Positions 1 through 7,327 of a stretch of 64,000 nt of DNA are shown here, one piece after another (position 1 is the stretch's first letter; every line of letters starts with the position of its first letter). The DNA is from Cupriavidus metallidurans CH34. GTDB taxonomy: Bacteria > Pseudomonadota > Gammaproteobacteria > Burkholderiales > Burkholderiaceae. A program made the translations under genes and the position numbers. The notes beneath the pieces were generated by a model. It was not told where the DNA came from. It worked only from the letters and a program-made list of their open reading frames with translations, and did no database searches. The stretch lies in assembly GCF_000196015.1 (NCBI RefSeq), contig NC_007973.1, positions 434,001 through 498,000 on the forward strand, in the 5' to 3' direction.

Positions 1-852
1 GCCGCGCTGCCGGCCGGCATGGCGTTCGAGCCGCTGATGACGCTGTACCTGACCGACAACACGCCGCCGGAGGAAATCGTCGCGGCCCGTGCCAGCGGTT
101 TCGTCCACGGCGTCAAGCTGTATCCGGCCGGCGCCACCACCAACAGCGATGCCGGCGTGACCGATATCCGCCGCTGCGCCGCCACGCTTGAGGCGATGCA
201 GCGTGAAGGTGTGCCGCTGCTGGTCCACGGCGAGGTCACTGATGGCGACATCGACATCTTCGATCGCGAGGCCGTGTTCATCGACCGCGTGATGAAGCCG
301 CTGCGCCGCGACTTCCCGGAGCTCAAGGTGGTGTTCGAACACATCACCACCCGCGATGCGGCCCAGTACGTGGCCGAGGCCGAAGGCCCGGTCGGCGCGA
401 CGATTACCGCGCACCACCTGCTGTACAACCGTAATGCGATCTTCACGGGCGGGATTCGTCCGCACTACTACTGCCTGCCGGTGCTCAAGCGCGAGATCCA
501 CCGCGAGGCGCTGGTCAAGGCCGCGACGTCGGGCAGCCCGCGTTTCTTCCTTGGCACTGACAGCGCACCCCACGCACGCGGCCTCAAGGAGCACGCATGC
601 GGCTGCGCCGGCTGCTACACGGCGCTCCATGCGATGGAGCTCTATGCCGAAGCGTTCGACGCTGCCGGCGCGCTGGACAAGCTCGAGGCATTCTCCAGCT
701 TCAACGGCCCGGCCTTCTACGGCCTGCCGCGCAATAGCGGCACGCTGACGCTGACGCGCGAAGACTGGGAACTGCCGGCCGAGCTGCCGTACGGTGATAC
801 CACGCTGGTGCCGCTGCGCGCCGGCGAAACGCTGCGCTGGAAGGCGAGCTGA
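1..852 (+). CDS. pyrC: Dihydroorotase (PyrC), 5' end cut off by the window edge
   Basis: The reading frame is open from base 1, so the gene begins outside the window; about 60 N-terminal residues, including the first metal-binding His pair, are missing. PyrC closes carbamoyl-aspartate to dihydroorotate in pyrimidine synthesis in the cytosol. Visible family motifs are [11 protein letters not shown] (the Lys carboxylated to bridge the two zinc ions lies in this region), [16 protein letters not shown] and [15 protein letters not shown], which carries the catalytic Asp. The internal ATG at 19 lies in mid-domain and is not a start. The DUF3025 gene follows after 5 bp. Similarity to the E. coli-type (class II) dihydroorotase is strong along the whole visible length. 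Confidence 0.95.
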   Translation, partial: AALPAGMAFEPLMTLYLTDNTPPEEIVAARASGFVHGVKLYPAGATTNSDAGVTDIRRCAATLEAMQREGVPLLVHGEVTDGDIDIFDREAVFIDRVMKPLRRDFPELKVVFEHITTRDAAQYVAEAEGPVGATITAHHLLYNRNAIFTGGIRPHYYCLPVLKREIHREALVKAATSGSPRFFLGTDSAPHARGLKEHACGCAGCYTALHAMELYAEAFDAAGALDKLEAFSSFNGPAFYGLPRNSGTLTLTREDWELPAELPYGDTTLVPLRAGETLRWKAS

Positions 853-857
853 GTCGG

Positions 858-1646
858 TTGCTGTCGACGATCGACTGGACGCGGCCGTGGTTCCTGCCAT
901 TCGCCGCGTCCGCATCCTGCCTCGATGGCAGTGACCTGCGCGAGGCTTTCAACGCGGCGGCATTGGGCAGCCTCAACGCCCAGGGTTTGCCGCTGCGCTT
1001 CGTGCCCCAGGACAGTCTGCCCGAAGGTGTGGCCTACGAGTCCCACATCTTCGCCACCGGGCAGGTGCCAACGCGCGACAACCTGCACGACACATTCAAC
1101 GCGCTAATTTGGCTGCATTTCCCTGAGACCAAGCGACTGCTCAACCGGCTGCAAGCCGAGGCCATCGAGCGGGACGGCGTGCAAGCCGTGCGCGGGGGCC
1201 TGCGTGACGCGGCGACGTTGTTCGACGAGAACGCCGTGATTCTGGTCAGCGAAGATGCAACGATTGCCAATGCGCTGCGCGGATTTGCCTGGCGCAAACT
1301 GTTTGTCTCACGTCGTGATGCCTGGCGCGATACCTGCGCGGTAGTGCCGTTCGGTCATGCGCTGCTGGAAAAATTGGTACAGCCCTACAAGTCCGTGACC
1401 GCCCATGCATGGTGGATTCCGGCGTCGCCGACGACGCCGATCGCCAGGCTCGACGGCATGCTGGCGGCGTCACTGGCCGAGGCTGCGGAGCAGGGGCGTC
1501 TCAAGGGTGGCCGCAGTTTCGCGCCGCTGCCGGTGATGGGCATTCCGGGTTGGTGTGGCGAGAGCGCTGCCCCTGGTTTCTACGACGATGCCAGCGTGTT
1601 TCGGCCCGGACGCCGCGGCGCGGCCGCCAATGCCGAGGCGGGCTGA
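858..1646 (+). CDS. DUF3025 domain protein
   Basis: A 262-residue protein starting at TTG 858, five bases after the pyrC stop, so probably cotranscribed with pyrC. It resembles the DUF3025 family: the central segment NALIWLHFPETKRLLNRLQA is the part I recognise. No signal peptide or membrane segment is visible, so it is probably cytosolic. The family has no established function that I know of. The TTG start is inferred because it is the first in-frame start after pyrC and no ATG lies near it. Its stop codon (1644-1646) overlaps the proposed -35 of the rnpB promoter, so translation of its end may touch that promoter. Confidence 0.8.
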   Translation: MLSTIDWTRPWFLPFAASASCLDGSDLREAFNAAALGSLNAQGLPLRFVPQDSLPEGVAYESHIFATGQVPTRDNLHDTFNALIWLHFPETKRLLNRLQAEAIERDGVQAVRGGLRDAATLFDENAVILVSEDATIANALRGFAWRKLFVSRRDAWRDTCAVVPFGHALLEKLVQPYKSVTAHAWWIPASPTTPIARLDGMLAASLAEAAEQGRLKGGRSFAPLPVMGIPGWCGESAAPGFYDDASVFRPGRRGAAANAEAG

Positions 1647-1672
1647 CCGGCACCGCGCATCGGTGTTAGACT
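1643..1672 (+). promoter_or_regulatory. Candidate sigma-70 promoter of rnpB
   Basis: CTGACC at 1643-1648 and TAGACT at 1667-1672 are separated by 18 bp. The predicted start, near 1680, matches the 5' end of the RNase P RNA fold (about 1682). The -35 overlaps the stop codon of the DUF3025 gene. This is inference from motif and position only. Confidence 0.55.
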
Positions 1673-1681
1673 GCGGGCCGC

Positions 1682-2023
1682 AAAGCAGGCCAGACAATCG
1701 CTGCTTGCATCGCAAGGTGCAAGGGGAGGAAAGTCCGGACTCCACAGGGCAGGGTGTTGGCTAACAGCCATCCACGGTAACGTGCGGAATAGGGCCACAG
1801 AGACGAGTCTTGCCGCTGGCTTCGGCTGGCGGGAAGGGTGAAACGCGGTAACCTCCACCTGGAGCAATCCCAAATAGGCAGACGATGAAGCGGCCCGCCG
1901 AGTCTGCGGGTAGGGAGCTGGAGCCGGCCGGTAACGGTCGGCCTAGAGGAATGGTTGTCACGTTCCGGGCGCCGCAAGGCGTGCGGGGCGCACAGAATCC
2001 GGCTTATCGGCCTGCTTTGCTTC
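1682..2023 (+). ncRNA. rnpB: RNase P RNA, bacterial type A
   Basis: Catalytic RNA that trims the 5' leader from pre-tRNAs. The 5' segment AAAGCAGGCCAGAC pairs with the 3' segment GGCCTGCTTT to close helix P1. Universally conserved pieces are present: GGAGGAAAGTCCGGAC near 1725-1740 (P4 region), ACAGGGCAGGGTG, GGGTGAAACGCGGTAA and CACAGAATCCGGCTTATCGG near the 3' end. The order and spacing match E. coli RNase P RNA at about 340 nt. It is followed at once by a rho-independent terminator. The ends are placed from the P1 pairing and are good to a few bases. Confidence 0.97.
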
Positions 2024-2033
2024 AGATACGCGA

Positions 2034-2060
2034 ACGCCCGGCACAATGCCGGGCGTTTTT
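2034..2060 (+). terminator. Rho-independent terminator of rnpB
   Basis: A perfect 10-bp stem, ACGCCCGGCA with TGCCGGGCGT, has a 3-nt loop and is followed by a run of five Ts. Confidence 0.93.
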
Positions 2061-2104
2061 GTTTGGCCGGGACGGATGCTTCCGCCTGGCTTGGACGAAG
2101 ACGG

Positions 2105-2527
2105 TCAGCCTTCGACGATTTCCGTCGTGTGCGTGATCTCGGCCGTCTTGGCCAGCATGATCGAGGCTGAGCAGTACTTCTCGTGCGACAGCTCGATCGC
2201 GCGTTCGACCTTGCCCGGATCCAGGTTGCGACCGGTCACGGTGAAGTGGAAATTGATCTTCGTGAACACCTTCGGGTCGGTCTCGGCGCGCTCGGCTTCC
2301 AGCTTGACGCTGCAACCGCGCACGTCCTGGCGGCCACGCTTGAGGATCAGCACCACGTCATATGCCGTGCAGCCGCCGGTGCCCAGCAACACCATTTCCA
2401 TGGGCCGGGGCGCCAGATTGTTGCCGCCGCCGTCAGGCGCGCCATCCATCGCCACGATGTGACCGCTGCCGGTCTGGGCTACGAAGCTCATGCCCTCCGG
2501 GCCCATCCATGTCACTTTGCATTCCAT
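2105..2527 (-). CDS. OsmC-family protein, YhfA-like
   Basis: A 140-residue protein aligning over its full length with E. coli YhfA of the OsmC/Ohr superfamily. Two cysteines sit at the family positions: Cys53 in LLGTGGCTAYDVV and Cys119 in EKYCSAS. In OsmC and Ohr this pair reduces organic hydroperoxides; for the YhfA branch the substrate is not established, so only family membership is claimed. The strict motif PRPMEMVLLGTGGCTA is well conserved. The ATG has a GAGGAA sequence about 14 nt upstream. The gene is monocistronic, convergent with rnpB and divergent from the small-RNA/rplM region. Confidence 0.9.
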   Translation of the reverse strand: MECKVTWMGPEGMSFVAQTGSGHIVAMDGAPDGGGNNLAPRPMEMVLLGTGGCTAYDVVLILKRGRQDVRGCSVKLEAERAETDPKVFTKINFHFTVTGRNLDPGKVERAIELSHEKYCSASIMLAKTAEITHTTEIVEG

Positions 2528-2792
2528 TTTTTTCGTTCCTCGGTTCTAGTTTGTGTGTTTGCGCGCTTCGCCGCGCGATCACGCATCTTGCATTTCGTGA
2601 GTATATGACATGCGGGAATTGGCCTCCGGCCACGCCATTCCCCACGAAATTCTGAGGGTTTCTTCTAATGCGATGCCTGCGAGACCTCGCGGATTCTTGT
2701 CCAACTCATTGTTTAATAAGGAATGTGAGGCATTCGATATGATTTATTCGCAATTTCATATTGCGGTATCGCATTTCGCACTGCAAATTTTC
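2528..2792. other. Intergenic region with AT-rich island
   Basis: No credible gene is seen here. The left part is the leader of the OsmC gene, with a GCGCG-rich hairpin near 2560. From about 2690 to 2820 base composition drops sharply to AT-rich, with runs such as TTGTTTAATAAGG and ATGATTTATTC, and small inverted repeats (GCAATTTCATATTGC at 2750-2764). It ends in the strong promoter of the small RNA and may act as an UP element or nucleoid-protein site. Confidence 0.6.
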
Positions 2793-2820
2793 TTGCAACG
2801 GCTGTGCCGATATGTATAAT
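2793..2820 (+). promoter_or_regulatory. Strong sigma-70 promoter of the candidate small RNA
   Basis: TTGCAA at 2793-2798 and a perfect TATAAT at 2815-2820 are 16 bp apart, behind an AT-rich tract. The expected start is near 2827. It is among the closest to consensus in the window and does not precede a protein gene. Confidence 0.75.
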
Positions 2821-2826
2821 TCAATC

Positions 2827-3000
2827 CATCGAACGACGGCGCATGAGAGCGCGCCAGAGTGCGAAAGCGAAAGTCGGTAACGTACCCAAATCGCTCGTCG
2901 CACCGCCCGCCAAGACCGGCCCCGTCGATCGCCCGGTGTCTCCTCCACCCTCCTCCTTTGGTGGATTCGAACCCAAGTCCAACCGACTTGGGTTTTTTTT
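2827..3000 (+). ncRNA. Candidate small RNA with anti-Shine-Dalgarno loops
   Basis: About 174 nt run from the promoter at 2793-2820 to a terminator at 2971-3000, with no convincing ORF. Two pyrimidine-rich stretches are CTCCTCC at 2940-2946 and CTCCTCCTTT at 2950-2959. The second fills the loop of a hairpin closed by CCACC (2945-2949) and GGTGG (2960-2964). CCTCCTTT is identical to the 3' end of 16S rRNA (anti-Shine-Dalgarno), so the exposed loop could bind ribosome-binding sites on mRNAs. The Rfam family called betaproteobacteria toxic small RNA is, as I recall, defined by such a feature; membership is likely but unverified. Other stems include GGCGC/GCGCC near 2840-2857. Confidence 0.7.
2971..3000 (+). 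terminator. Rho-independent terminator of the small RNA
   Basis: The stem ACCCAAGTC / GACTTGGGT has a 5-nt loop and runs into eight Ts. Confidence 0.92.
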
Positions 3001-3106
3001 CGTCTTTTGCAAGGGCGGCCCAGCGAAATCGTGACGCGGGCTGCCCATCCAGTTCTATGGCCCTTTGCTGGCCACCGGCCATCTTGACGAAAAGCCACAA
3101 CTTTGC

Positions 3107-3136
3107 TTGTGCGATCGACTCGACAGCCCGTATAAT
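3107..3136 (+). promoter_or_regulatory. rplM-rpsI promoter
   Basis: TTGTGC at 3107-3112 and a perfect TATAAT at 3131-3136 have an 18-bp spacer; transcription would begin near 3143, leaving a leader of about 144 nt before rplM. Confidence 0.7.
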
Positions 3137-3140
3137 GGCC

Positions 3141-3286
3141 GACTTTTCCGGTCATTGCCCCCGGAAAGAAGTCAGGGAGAGCCTGCAGATACAAGCAGGA
3201 AGGTCAGGTCCAAAGGACCGGCCGATTGACAGGACGCTAAAACGGCGACCGTCACCTCGGGCAGTTTTCAAAATTCAGGAAAAATC
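3141..3286 (+). promoter_or_regulatory. Structured leader of rplM mRNA
   Basis: The leader can form an imperfect hairpin at 3141-3173 (GACTT-TTCCGG with CCGGAA-AGAAGTC), a stem CCTGC/GCAGG at 3182-3199 and a stem GGTCC/GGACC at 3207-3219. In E. coli, L13 represses its own operon by binding the rplM leader. A long folded leader here fits the same kind of control, but nothing in the sequence proves it. Confidence 0.45.
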
Positions 3287-3715
3287 ATGAAGACCTTTTC
3301 CGCCAAGCCTGCAGAGGTAAAGCGCGACTGGTACGTGATTGACGCGACGGACAAAGTCCTCGGCCGTGTTGCCAGCGAAGTGGCACGCCGACTGCGCGGC
3401 AAGCACAAGCCGGAATTCACTCCTCACGTCGATACTGGTGATTTCATCATCATCGTCAATGCGGCCAAGCTGCGCGTGACGGGTACCAAGGAACAGGACA
3501 AGAAGTACTACCGTCACTCGGGTTACCCGGGCGGTATCTACGAAACCACGTTCGGCAAGATGCAGCAGCGTTTCCCGGGTCGCGCCCTGGAAAAGGCTGT
3601 TAAGGGCATGCTGCCTAAGGGTCCGCTGGGCTACGCGATGATCAAGAAGCTGAAGGTTTATGCCGAAGCCGAACATCCGCATAGCGCACAGCAGCCCAAG
3701 GTGCTGGAAATCTAA
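3287..3715 (+). CDS. rplM: 50S ribosomal protein L13
   Basis: At 142 residues this has the standard bacterial L13 length. Hallmarks are [19 protein letters not shown] at the N-terminus, [15 protein letters not shown] in the middle and [19 protein letters not shown] near the C-terminus. L13 is an early-assembly protein of the large subunit. It leads the rplM-rpsI operon, 14 bp ahead of rpsI, with its own promoter and a long leader. Confidence 0.98.
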   Translation: MKTFSAKPAEVKRDWYVIDATDKVLGRVASEVARRLRGKHKPEFTPHVDTGDFIIIVNAAKLRVTGTKEQDKKYYRHSGYPGGIYETTFGKMQQRFPGRALEKAVKGMLPKGPLGYAMIKKLKVYAEAEHPHSAQQPKVLEI

Positions 3716-3729
3716 AGGGGCCAATATCC

Positions 3730-4122
3730 ATGATCGGTAACTGGAATTACGGTACTGGCCGCCGCAAGAGCGCCGTGGCTCGTGTCTTCATCAAGTCGGG
3801 CAAGGGCGATATCATCGTCAATGGCAAGCCCATCAAAGAGTACTTCGCTCGCGAAACCTCGCTGATGATCGTGCGCCAGCCGCTGGAGCTGACCGCTCAC
3901 GCCGAAACGTTCGACATCAAGGTCAATGTGACCGGTGGTGGCGAAACCGGCCAGGCCGGTGCTGTCCGTCACGGCATCACCCGTGCCCTGATCGACTACG
4001 ATGCCACGCTGAAGCCGACCCTGTCGAAGGCAGGCTACGTTACGCGTGACGCCCGTGAAGTCGAGCGTAAGAAGGTCGGTCTGCACAAGGCACGTCGCCG
4101 CAAGCAGTTCTCGAAGCGCTAA
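3730..4122 (+). CDS. rpsI: 30S ribosomal protein S9
   Basis: A 130-residue protein with the S9 signatures [14 protein letters not shown] near the start, [19 protein letters not shown] in the middle and the basic tail [11 protein letters not shown], which in the ribosome reaches toward the P-site tRNA. It is the second gene of the rplM-rpsI operon, followed by a strong terminator. Confidence 0.98.
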   Translation: MIGNWNYGTGRRKSAVARVFIKSGKGDIIVNGKPIKEYFARETSLMIVRQPLELTAHAETFDIKVNVTGGGETGQAGAVRHGITRALIDYDATLKPTLSKAGYVTRDAREVERKKVGLHKARRRKQFSKR

Positions 4123-4165
4123 TGCGCATTTGCCAGGTTCCGCCAAGCGGAGCCGGCAAATCCAG

Positions 4166-4198
4166 AAAAACCGCACGCCCTGGCGTGCGGTTTTTTTT
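4166..4198 (+). terminator. Terminator of the rplM-rpsI operon
   Basis: CCGCACGCC (4171-4179) pairs with GGCGTGCGG (4182-4190) and is followed by eight Ts. The As on the left side would also let it act in the opposite direction. Confidence 0.95.
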
Positions 4199-4340
4199 CG
4201 TCCAAAGCAAGCCCAGGTCAAATGCCGGCACGGCCCATGTATGCCGATTGCTACAATTTTCATTCGCGCGATGACCAGCCAGCGATACAATCACCGGCCT
4301 GCGGAATGAGGGGGCGAACAATGGGTCGAGGGATGGCACG

Positions 4341-5096
4341 ATGGGCGTGACGTACCGGCCGCTGCGGCCGCGCCGCGGCTTGCGCTCGCATGCGGCGGTG
4401 ATCCGCCAGCAACGGCCTTGGCGCGTCTGGGTACTTGTGGTCGCGCTGCTTCTGGTCGGGGGTGCGTTGGCGGCCTGGATGTATGAAATGGGCCGCCGCG
4501 CCGGCAAGCCGGCTGTCGAGTCGTTCACGGATGGCTCCGAAAAGATCGCGCAGCTGCAGCAGCAACTGGTCGATGTCACTGGAGAGCGTGATCGATTGCG
4601 GGCTACTGCGAATACTGCCGGAGCGGAGTTGCAGATGGCCCGTGCGGCACAGGAGCGGCTGGCCCAGCAGCTCAAGACCGCCGAAGCCGACGTCGGGCAG
4701 CTCAAGGAGGATCTTGGATTCTTCGAATCGTTGCTCCCGGCCACCGGGGACACCTCGGGCATCCACGTGCGGAGTTTCCGAGTCGCGTTGGACGAGGCCC
4801 AGCCGCGTGCCGTGCACTATCGGCTGCTTGCGATGCAAGGTGGGTCGAAGGCCTTCGTCGAGCAGCCGGATTTCATGGGTGAGCTACAGTTCACTATCTC
4901 GGCGGTTCGCGACGGCAAGCCGTTGACATTGACCTTGCCGCAGCCGGGAGATCCGCCGTTGCCAAAAGTGAGGCTTACGCATTACCAGCGCATCGAAGGC
5001 GATCTGATGGTTCCGCAGGGCGCTGAAGTACGTGCCGTCATGGTCCGCATCGTCCAGAACGGCCAAGTCCGTGCAACGCAGTCGGCTACGCCCTAG
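4341..5096 (+). CDS. DUF6776-like membrane-anchored coiled-coil protein
   Basis: A 251-residue protein: a basic N-terminus, one transmembrane helix at about residues 28-48 (WVLVVALLLVGGALAAWMY), then a coiled coil at about residues 65-135 rich in Gln, Arg and Glu heptads, and a C-terminal beta-rich domain. This layout suggests an inner-membrane protein with its coiled coil and C-terminal domain in the periplasm. I recognise the beta-proteobacterial DUF6776 pattern and its usual place beside a bactofilin; no function is known. It ends 23 bp before the bactofilin gene and is probably cotranscribed, so a link to cell shape or envelope scaffolding is plausible but inferred. Confidence 0.75.
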   Translation: MGVTYRPLRPRRGLRSHAAVIRQQRPWRVWVLVVALLLVGGALAAWMYEMGRRAGKPAVESFTDGSEKIAQLQQQLVDVTGERDRLRATANTAGAELQMARAAQERLAQQLKTAEADVGQLKEDLGFFESLLPATGDTSGIHVRSFRVALDEAQPRAVHYRLLAMQGGSKAFVEQPDFMGELQFTISAVRDGKPLTLTLPQPGDPPLPKVRLTHYQRIEGDLMVPQGAEVRAVMVRIVQNGQVRATQSATP

Positions 5097-5119
5097 TCTG
5101 CGCGAAAAGGAGAGAAAGC

Positions 5120-5614
5120 ATGCTGTTTTCGAAGAAGAAAGGCCTGTCCATCGACACCCTGATCGGGCTGGGTGCCACGATCGAGGGCGATGTTACGTTT
5201 TCCGGGGGGCTTCGTCTCGATGGTCGGGTGCGTGGCAACGTGATAGCTGCCGAAGGCAAGTCGAGCATGCTCGTGATCAGCGAGAAGGGGCTTGTCGAGG
5301 GCGAGATCCGTGTGGACCACCTGATCCTGAACGGCACCGTGACCGGTCCGGTGCATGCTGCGGAGTTGCTCGAACTGCAGCCGCACGCGCGGGTGTATGG
5401 AGAGGTGCGCTACGCAGCGCTCGAAATGCATCAGGGCGCAATCGTCGAAGGTCGTCTTGTGCCGCTGACGCAAACCGAGGTGAGGGCGCTGCCGAACCTC
5501 GCTCCGTCCGCGGAAGCCAAGACTGACGCGCCGGCCAATGATGGCGAGGCGACGGCGTCGGACCAGGCAGCCGATAACGACAAGGCGCCGGAAGGCGCGG
5601 GCGTGCCGGCCTGA
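5120..5614 (+). CDS. Bactofilin (polymer-forming cytoskeletal protein)
   Basis: A 164-residue protein. Bactofilins form filaments from a right-handed beta-helix and scaffold envelope enzymes. The core covers about residues 10-115: TLIGLGATIEGDVTFSGGLRLDGRVRG opens it (only part of the repeat), followed by regularly spaced Gly and hydrophobic residues. The disordered Ala/Asp/Glu-rich tail from about 125 is typical. A good ribosome site, AAAGGAGAG, precedes the ATG. A bactofilin next to a membrane coiled-coil gene, with an M23 peptidase 2 kb away, recalls systems where bactofilins localise peptidoglycan hydrolases; that link is inference. Confidence 0.93.
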   Translation: MLFSKKKGLSIDTLIGLGATIEGDVTFSGGLRLDGRVRGNVIAAEGKSSMLVISEKGLVEGEIRVDHLILNGTVTGPVHAAELLELQPHARVYGEVRYAALEMHQGAIVEGRLVPLTQTEVRALPNLAPSAEAKTDAPANDGEATASDQAADNDKAPEGAGVPA

Positions 5615-5645
5615 GTGGAGCAAGCGGTACCCCGAGGGCCCAGAG

Positions 5646-5666
5646 CCCCTTGAAAACAAGGGGTTT
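5646..5666 (+). terminator. Short terminator-like hairpin after the bactofilin gene
   Basis: CCCCTTG (5646-5652) pairs with CAAGGGG (5657-5663) around an AAAA loop and is followed by only three Ts, so termination is probably partial. Confidence 0.45.
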
Positions 5667-5722
5667 CGGCACGATTTGCCAGTAACGCTTAGAATACGGG
5701 CGTATCTAACCAGGAGATTCCC

Positions 5723-6091
5723 ATGAACGCAGTCGCAGAGGCACCCGCAACCGAGGACGTGCCGGCACCGTTCGTCTTTACCGACAGCGCAGCCGACAAG
5801 GTCAAGCAGTTGATCGAGGAAGAGGGCAATGCCGAACTGAAGCTGCGCGTGTTTGTGCAGGGTGGCGGCTGCTCGGGCTTCCAGTACGGCTTCACCTTCG
5901 ATGAAGATGTGAACGAAGACGACACCACGATGGTCAAGAACGGCGTCACGCTGTTGATTGACTCGATGAGCTACCAGTATCTGGTGGGCGCCGAGATCGA
6001 CTACAAGGAAGACATCAACGGTGCGCAGTTCGTGATCAAGAACCCGAACGCATCGACCACCTGCGGTTGCGGTTCGTCGTTCTCGGTCTGA
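5723..6091 (+). CDS. erpA: Iron-sulfur cluster insertion protein ErpA
   Basis: A 122-residue A-type carrier that hands Fe-S clusters to apo-enzymes. The three ligand cysteines are Cys50 ([12 protein letters not shown]), Cys114 and Cys116 ([11 protein letters not shown]). An acidic segment, [10 protein letters not shown], and the ErpA-like N-terminal extension fit ErpA better than IscA. The start has an AGGAG site seven bases upstream. It lies apart from the isc genes, as usual in Burkholderiales, and is closed by a strong terminator shared with the convergent anmK. Confidence 0.95.
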   Translation: MNAVAEAPATEDVPAPFVFTDSAADKVKQLIEEEGNAELKLRVFVQGGGCSGFQYGFTFDEDVNEDDTTMVKNGVTLLIDSMSYQYLVGAEIDYKEDINGAQFVIKNPNASTTCGCGSSFSV

Positions 6092-6111
6092 GCCGGGTTC
6101 GTCCCCCAAAG

Positions 6112-6142
6112 AAAAAGCGCACCAGTCGGTGCGCTTTTTTTG
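6112..6142. terminator. Bidirectional terminator between erpA and anmK
   Basis: AAAAAGCGCACC pairs with GGTGCGCTTTTTT around the loop AGTC. A-rich and T-rich flanks allow it to stop transcripts from both sides. Confidence 0.93.
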
Positions 6143-6182
6143 TTTTCGGGCCGTCGAAAATCCGACCGGATCAGCGTGCAGC

Positions 6183-7325
6183 CTATCTCGGATAGATGGC
6201 GCCAAGCACGCGCGGCCCCGCCGCACCGGTGACGGTGGCCACGTTGCCAGGTGCGCGGCGCGTGCACTGCCGTGCCAGCCATGCGAACGCAATGGCTTCC
6301 ACTTGCGACACTGGCACGCCGAAATCGCCCGTCGTCTGCACCAACACACCCGGTAACTGATTTGCCATCGTCGTCATGACGAAGTCGTTGTGCGCACCGC
6401 CGCCACATACGATCAACCGTCGCGCCTCGGGCGCATACCGTTGCACGTCCTGGGCGATCGCCGTGGCTGTCAGCGTGGCCAGTGTGGCCTGGATGTCTAC
6501 CGGCTGCGGCTGGGCATTGCCATATGTGTCAAGCAGCGATTGCAGCCAGCCCGGATGAAACAGGTCGCGCCCGGTGCTCTTGGGCGGCAACGCGCGAAAG
6601 TAGGGCTCGGCGAGCATCTGGTCCAACAGGCTTTCGTCGACTTTGCCACTGGCCGCCCACGCGCCACCATCATCGTATGGCGTGCCACGGTGGCGATGAA
6701 TCCAGTCGTCGAGCAGCGCATTGCCCGGGCCGCAGTCGAACCCCGTCACCGGGCGCCCGGTGCCAGCCGCAGGCAGGATGCTGATGTTCGAAATTCCGCC
6801 GATGTTGCAGACCACACGCGTTTCGTCGGCAGCGCCGAACAGCGCGGCGTGTACTGCGGGCACCAGCGGCGCGCCTTGCCCGCCGGCGGCGACATCGCGG
6901 CTGCGGAAGTCAGCCACCACGTCTATGCCCGTCAGTTCGGCCAGCAGCGCCGGGTGCTGGCTCTGCCGGGTATATCCAGTGCCATCGTACTGGCCCGGCC
7001 GGTGACGGATCGTCTGGCCGTGCGCGCCGATGGCCGCCACGCGGTCGGCCGTCACACTGGCCGTCCGGAGCAACGTTGCCACGCAATCGGCGTAGACGCG
7101 CGCCAGGCCGTTCGATGCCAGTGCTTCGCGATGGATCTCGTCGTCGCCGGGCTGCTGCAGGGCGCCAAACGCCTCGCGCAGCGGCGCGGGGAACGGTGTA
7201 TGGGCGGCCGCCAGCACCGCCGGCTGTGCACCGGAGAAGTCGACGAGCACGCCGTCCGCGCCGTCCATGGAGGTGCCGGACATCAGGCCGATAAACATCT
7301 CGCTGGACTGCGGGGAGGCGGGCAT
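6183..7325 (-). CDS. anmK: Anhydro-N-acetylmuramic acid kinase
   Basis: A 380-residue enzyme that opens and phosphorylates 1,6-anhydro-MurNAc from peptidoglycan turnover to give MurNAc-6-phosphate. The phosphate-binding motif [18 protein letters not shown] is near residue 12; other family segments are [37 protein letters not shown] and ICGGGAHND. The length is normal. It starts 2 bp upstream of nothing but its own promoter side partner: the M23 peptidase gene ends at 7328, 3 bp before the anmK start, so the two form an operon with the peptidase first. amgK and murU, which handle MurNAc by a different route, lie at 23.7-26.6 kb. Confidence 0.96.
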   Translation of the reverse strand: MPASPQSSEMFIGLMSGTSMDGADGVLVDFSGAQPAVLAAAHTPFPAPLREAFGALQQPGDDEIHREALASNGLARVYADCVATLLRTASVTADRVAAIGAHGQTIRHRPGQYDGTGYTRQSQHPALLAELTGIDVVADFRSRDVAAGGQGAPLVPAVHAALFGAADETRVVCNIGGISNISILPAAGTGRPVTGFDCGPGNALLDDWIHRHRGTPYDDGGAWAASGKVDESLLDQMLAEPYFRALPPKSTGRDLFHPGWLQSLLDTYGNAQPQPVDIQATLATLTATAIAQDVQRYAPEARRLIVCGGGAHNDFVMTTMANQLPGVLVQTTGDFGVPVSQVEAIAFAWLARQCTRRAPGNVATVTGAAGPRVLGAIYPR

Positions 7326-7327
7326 GG

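Noticed and set aside
2955..2975. tRNA-like T-arm on the minus strand (GGGTTCGAATCCACC).
   Set aside because: The T-stem does not close properly, no D-arm or anticodon arm can be drawn around it, and the stretch is explained by the hairpin and terminator of the small RNA.
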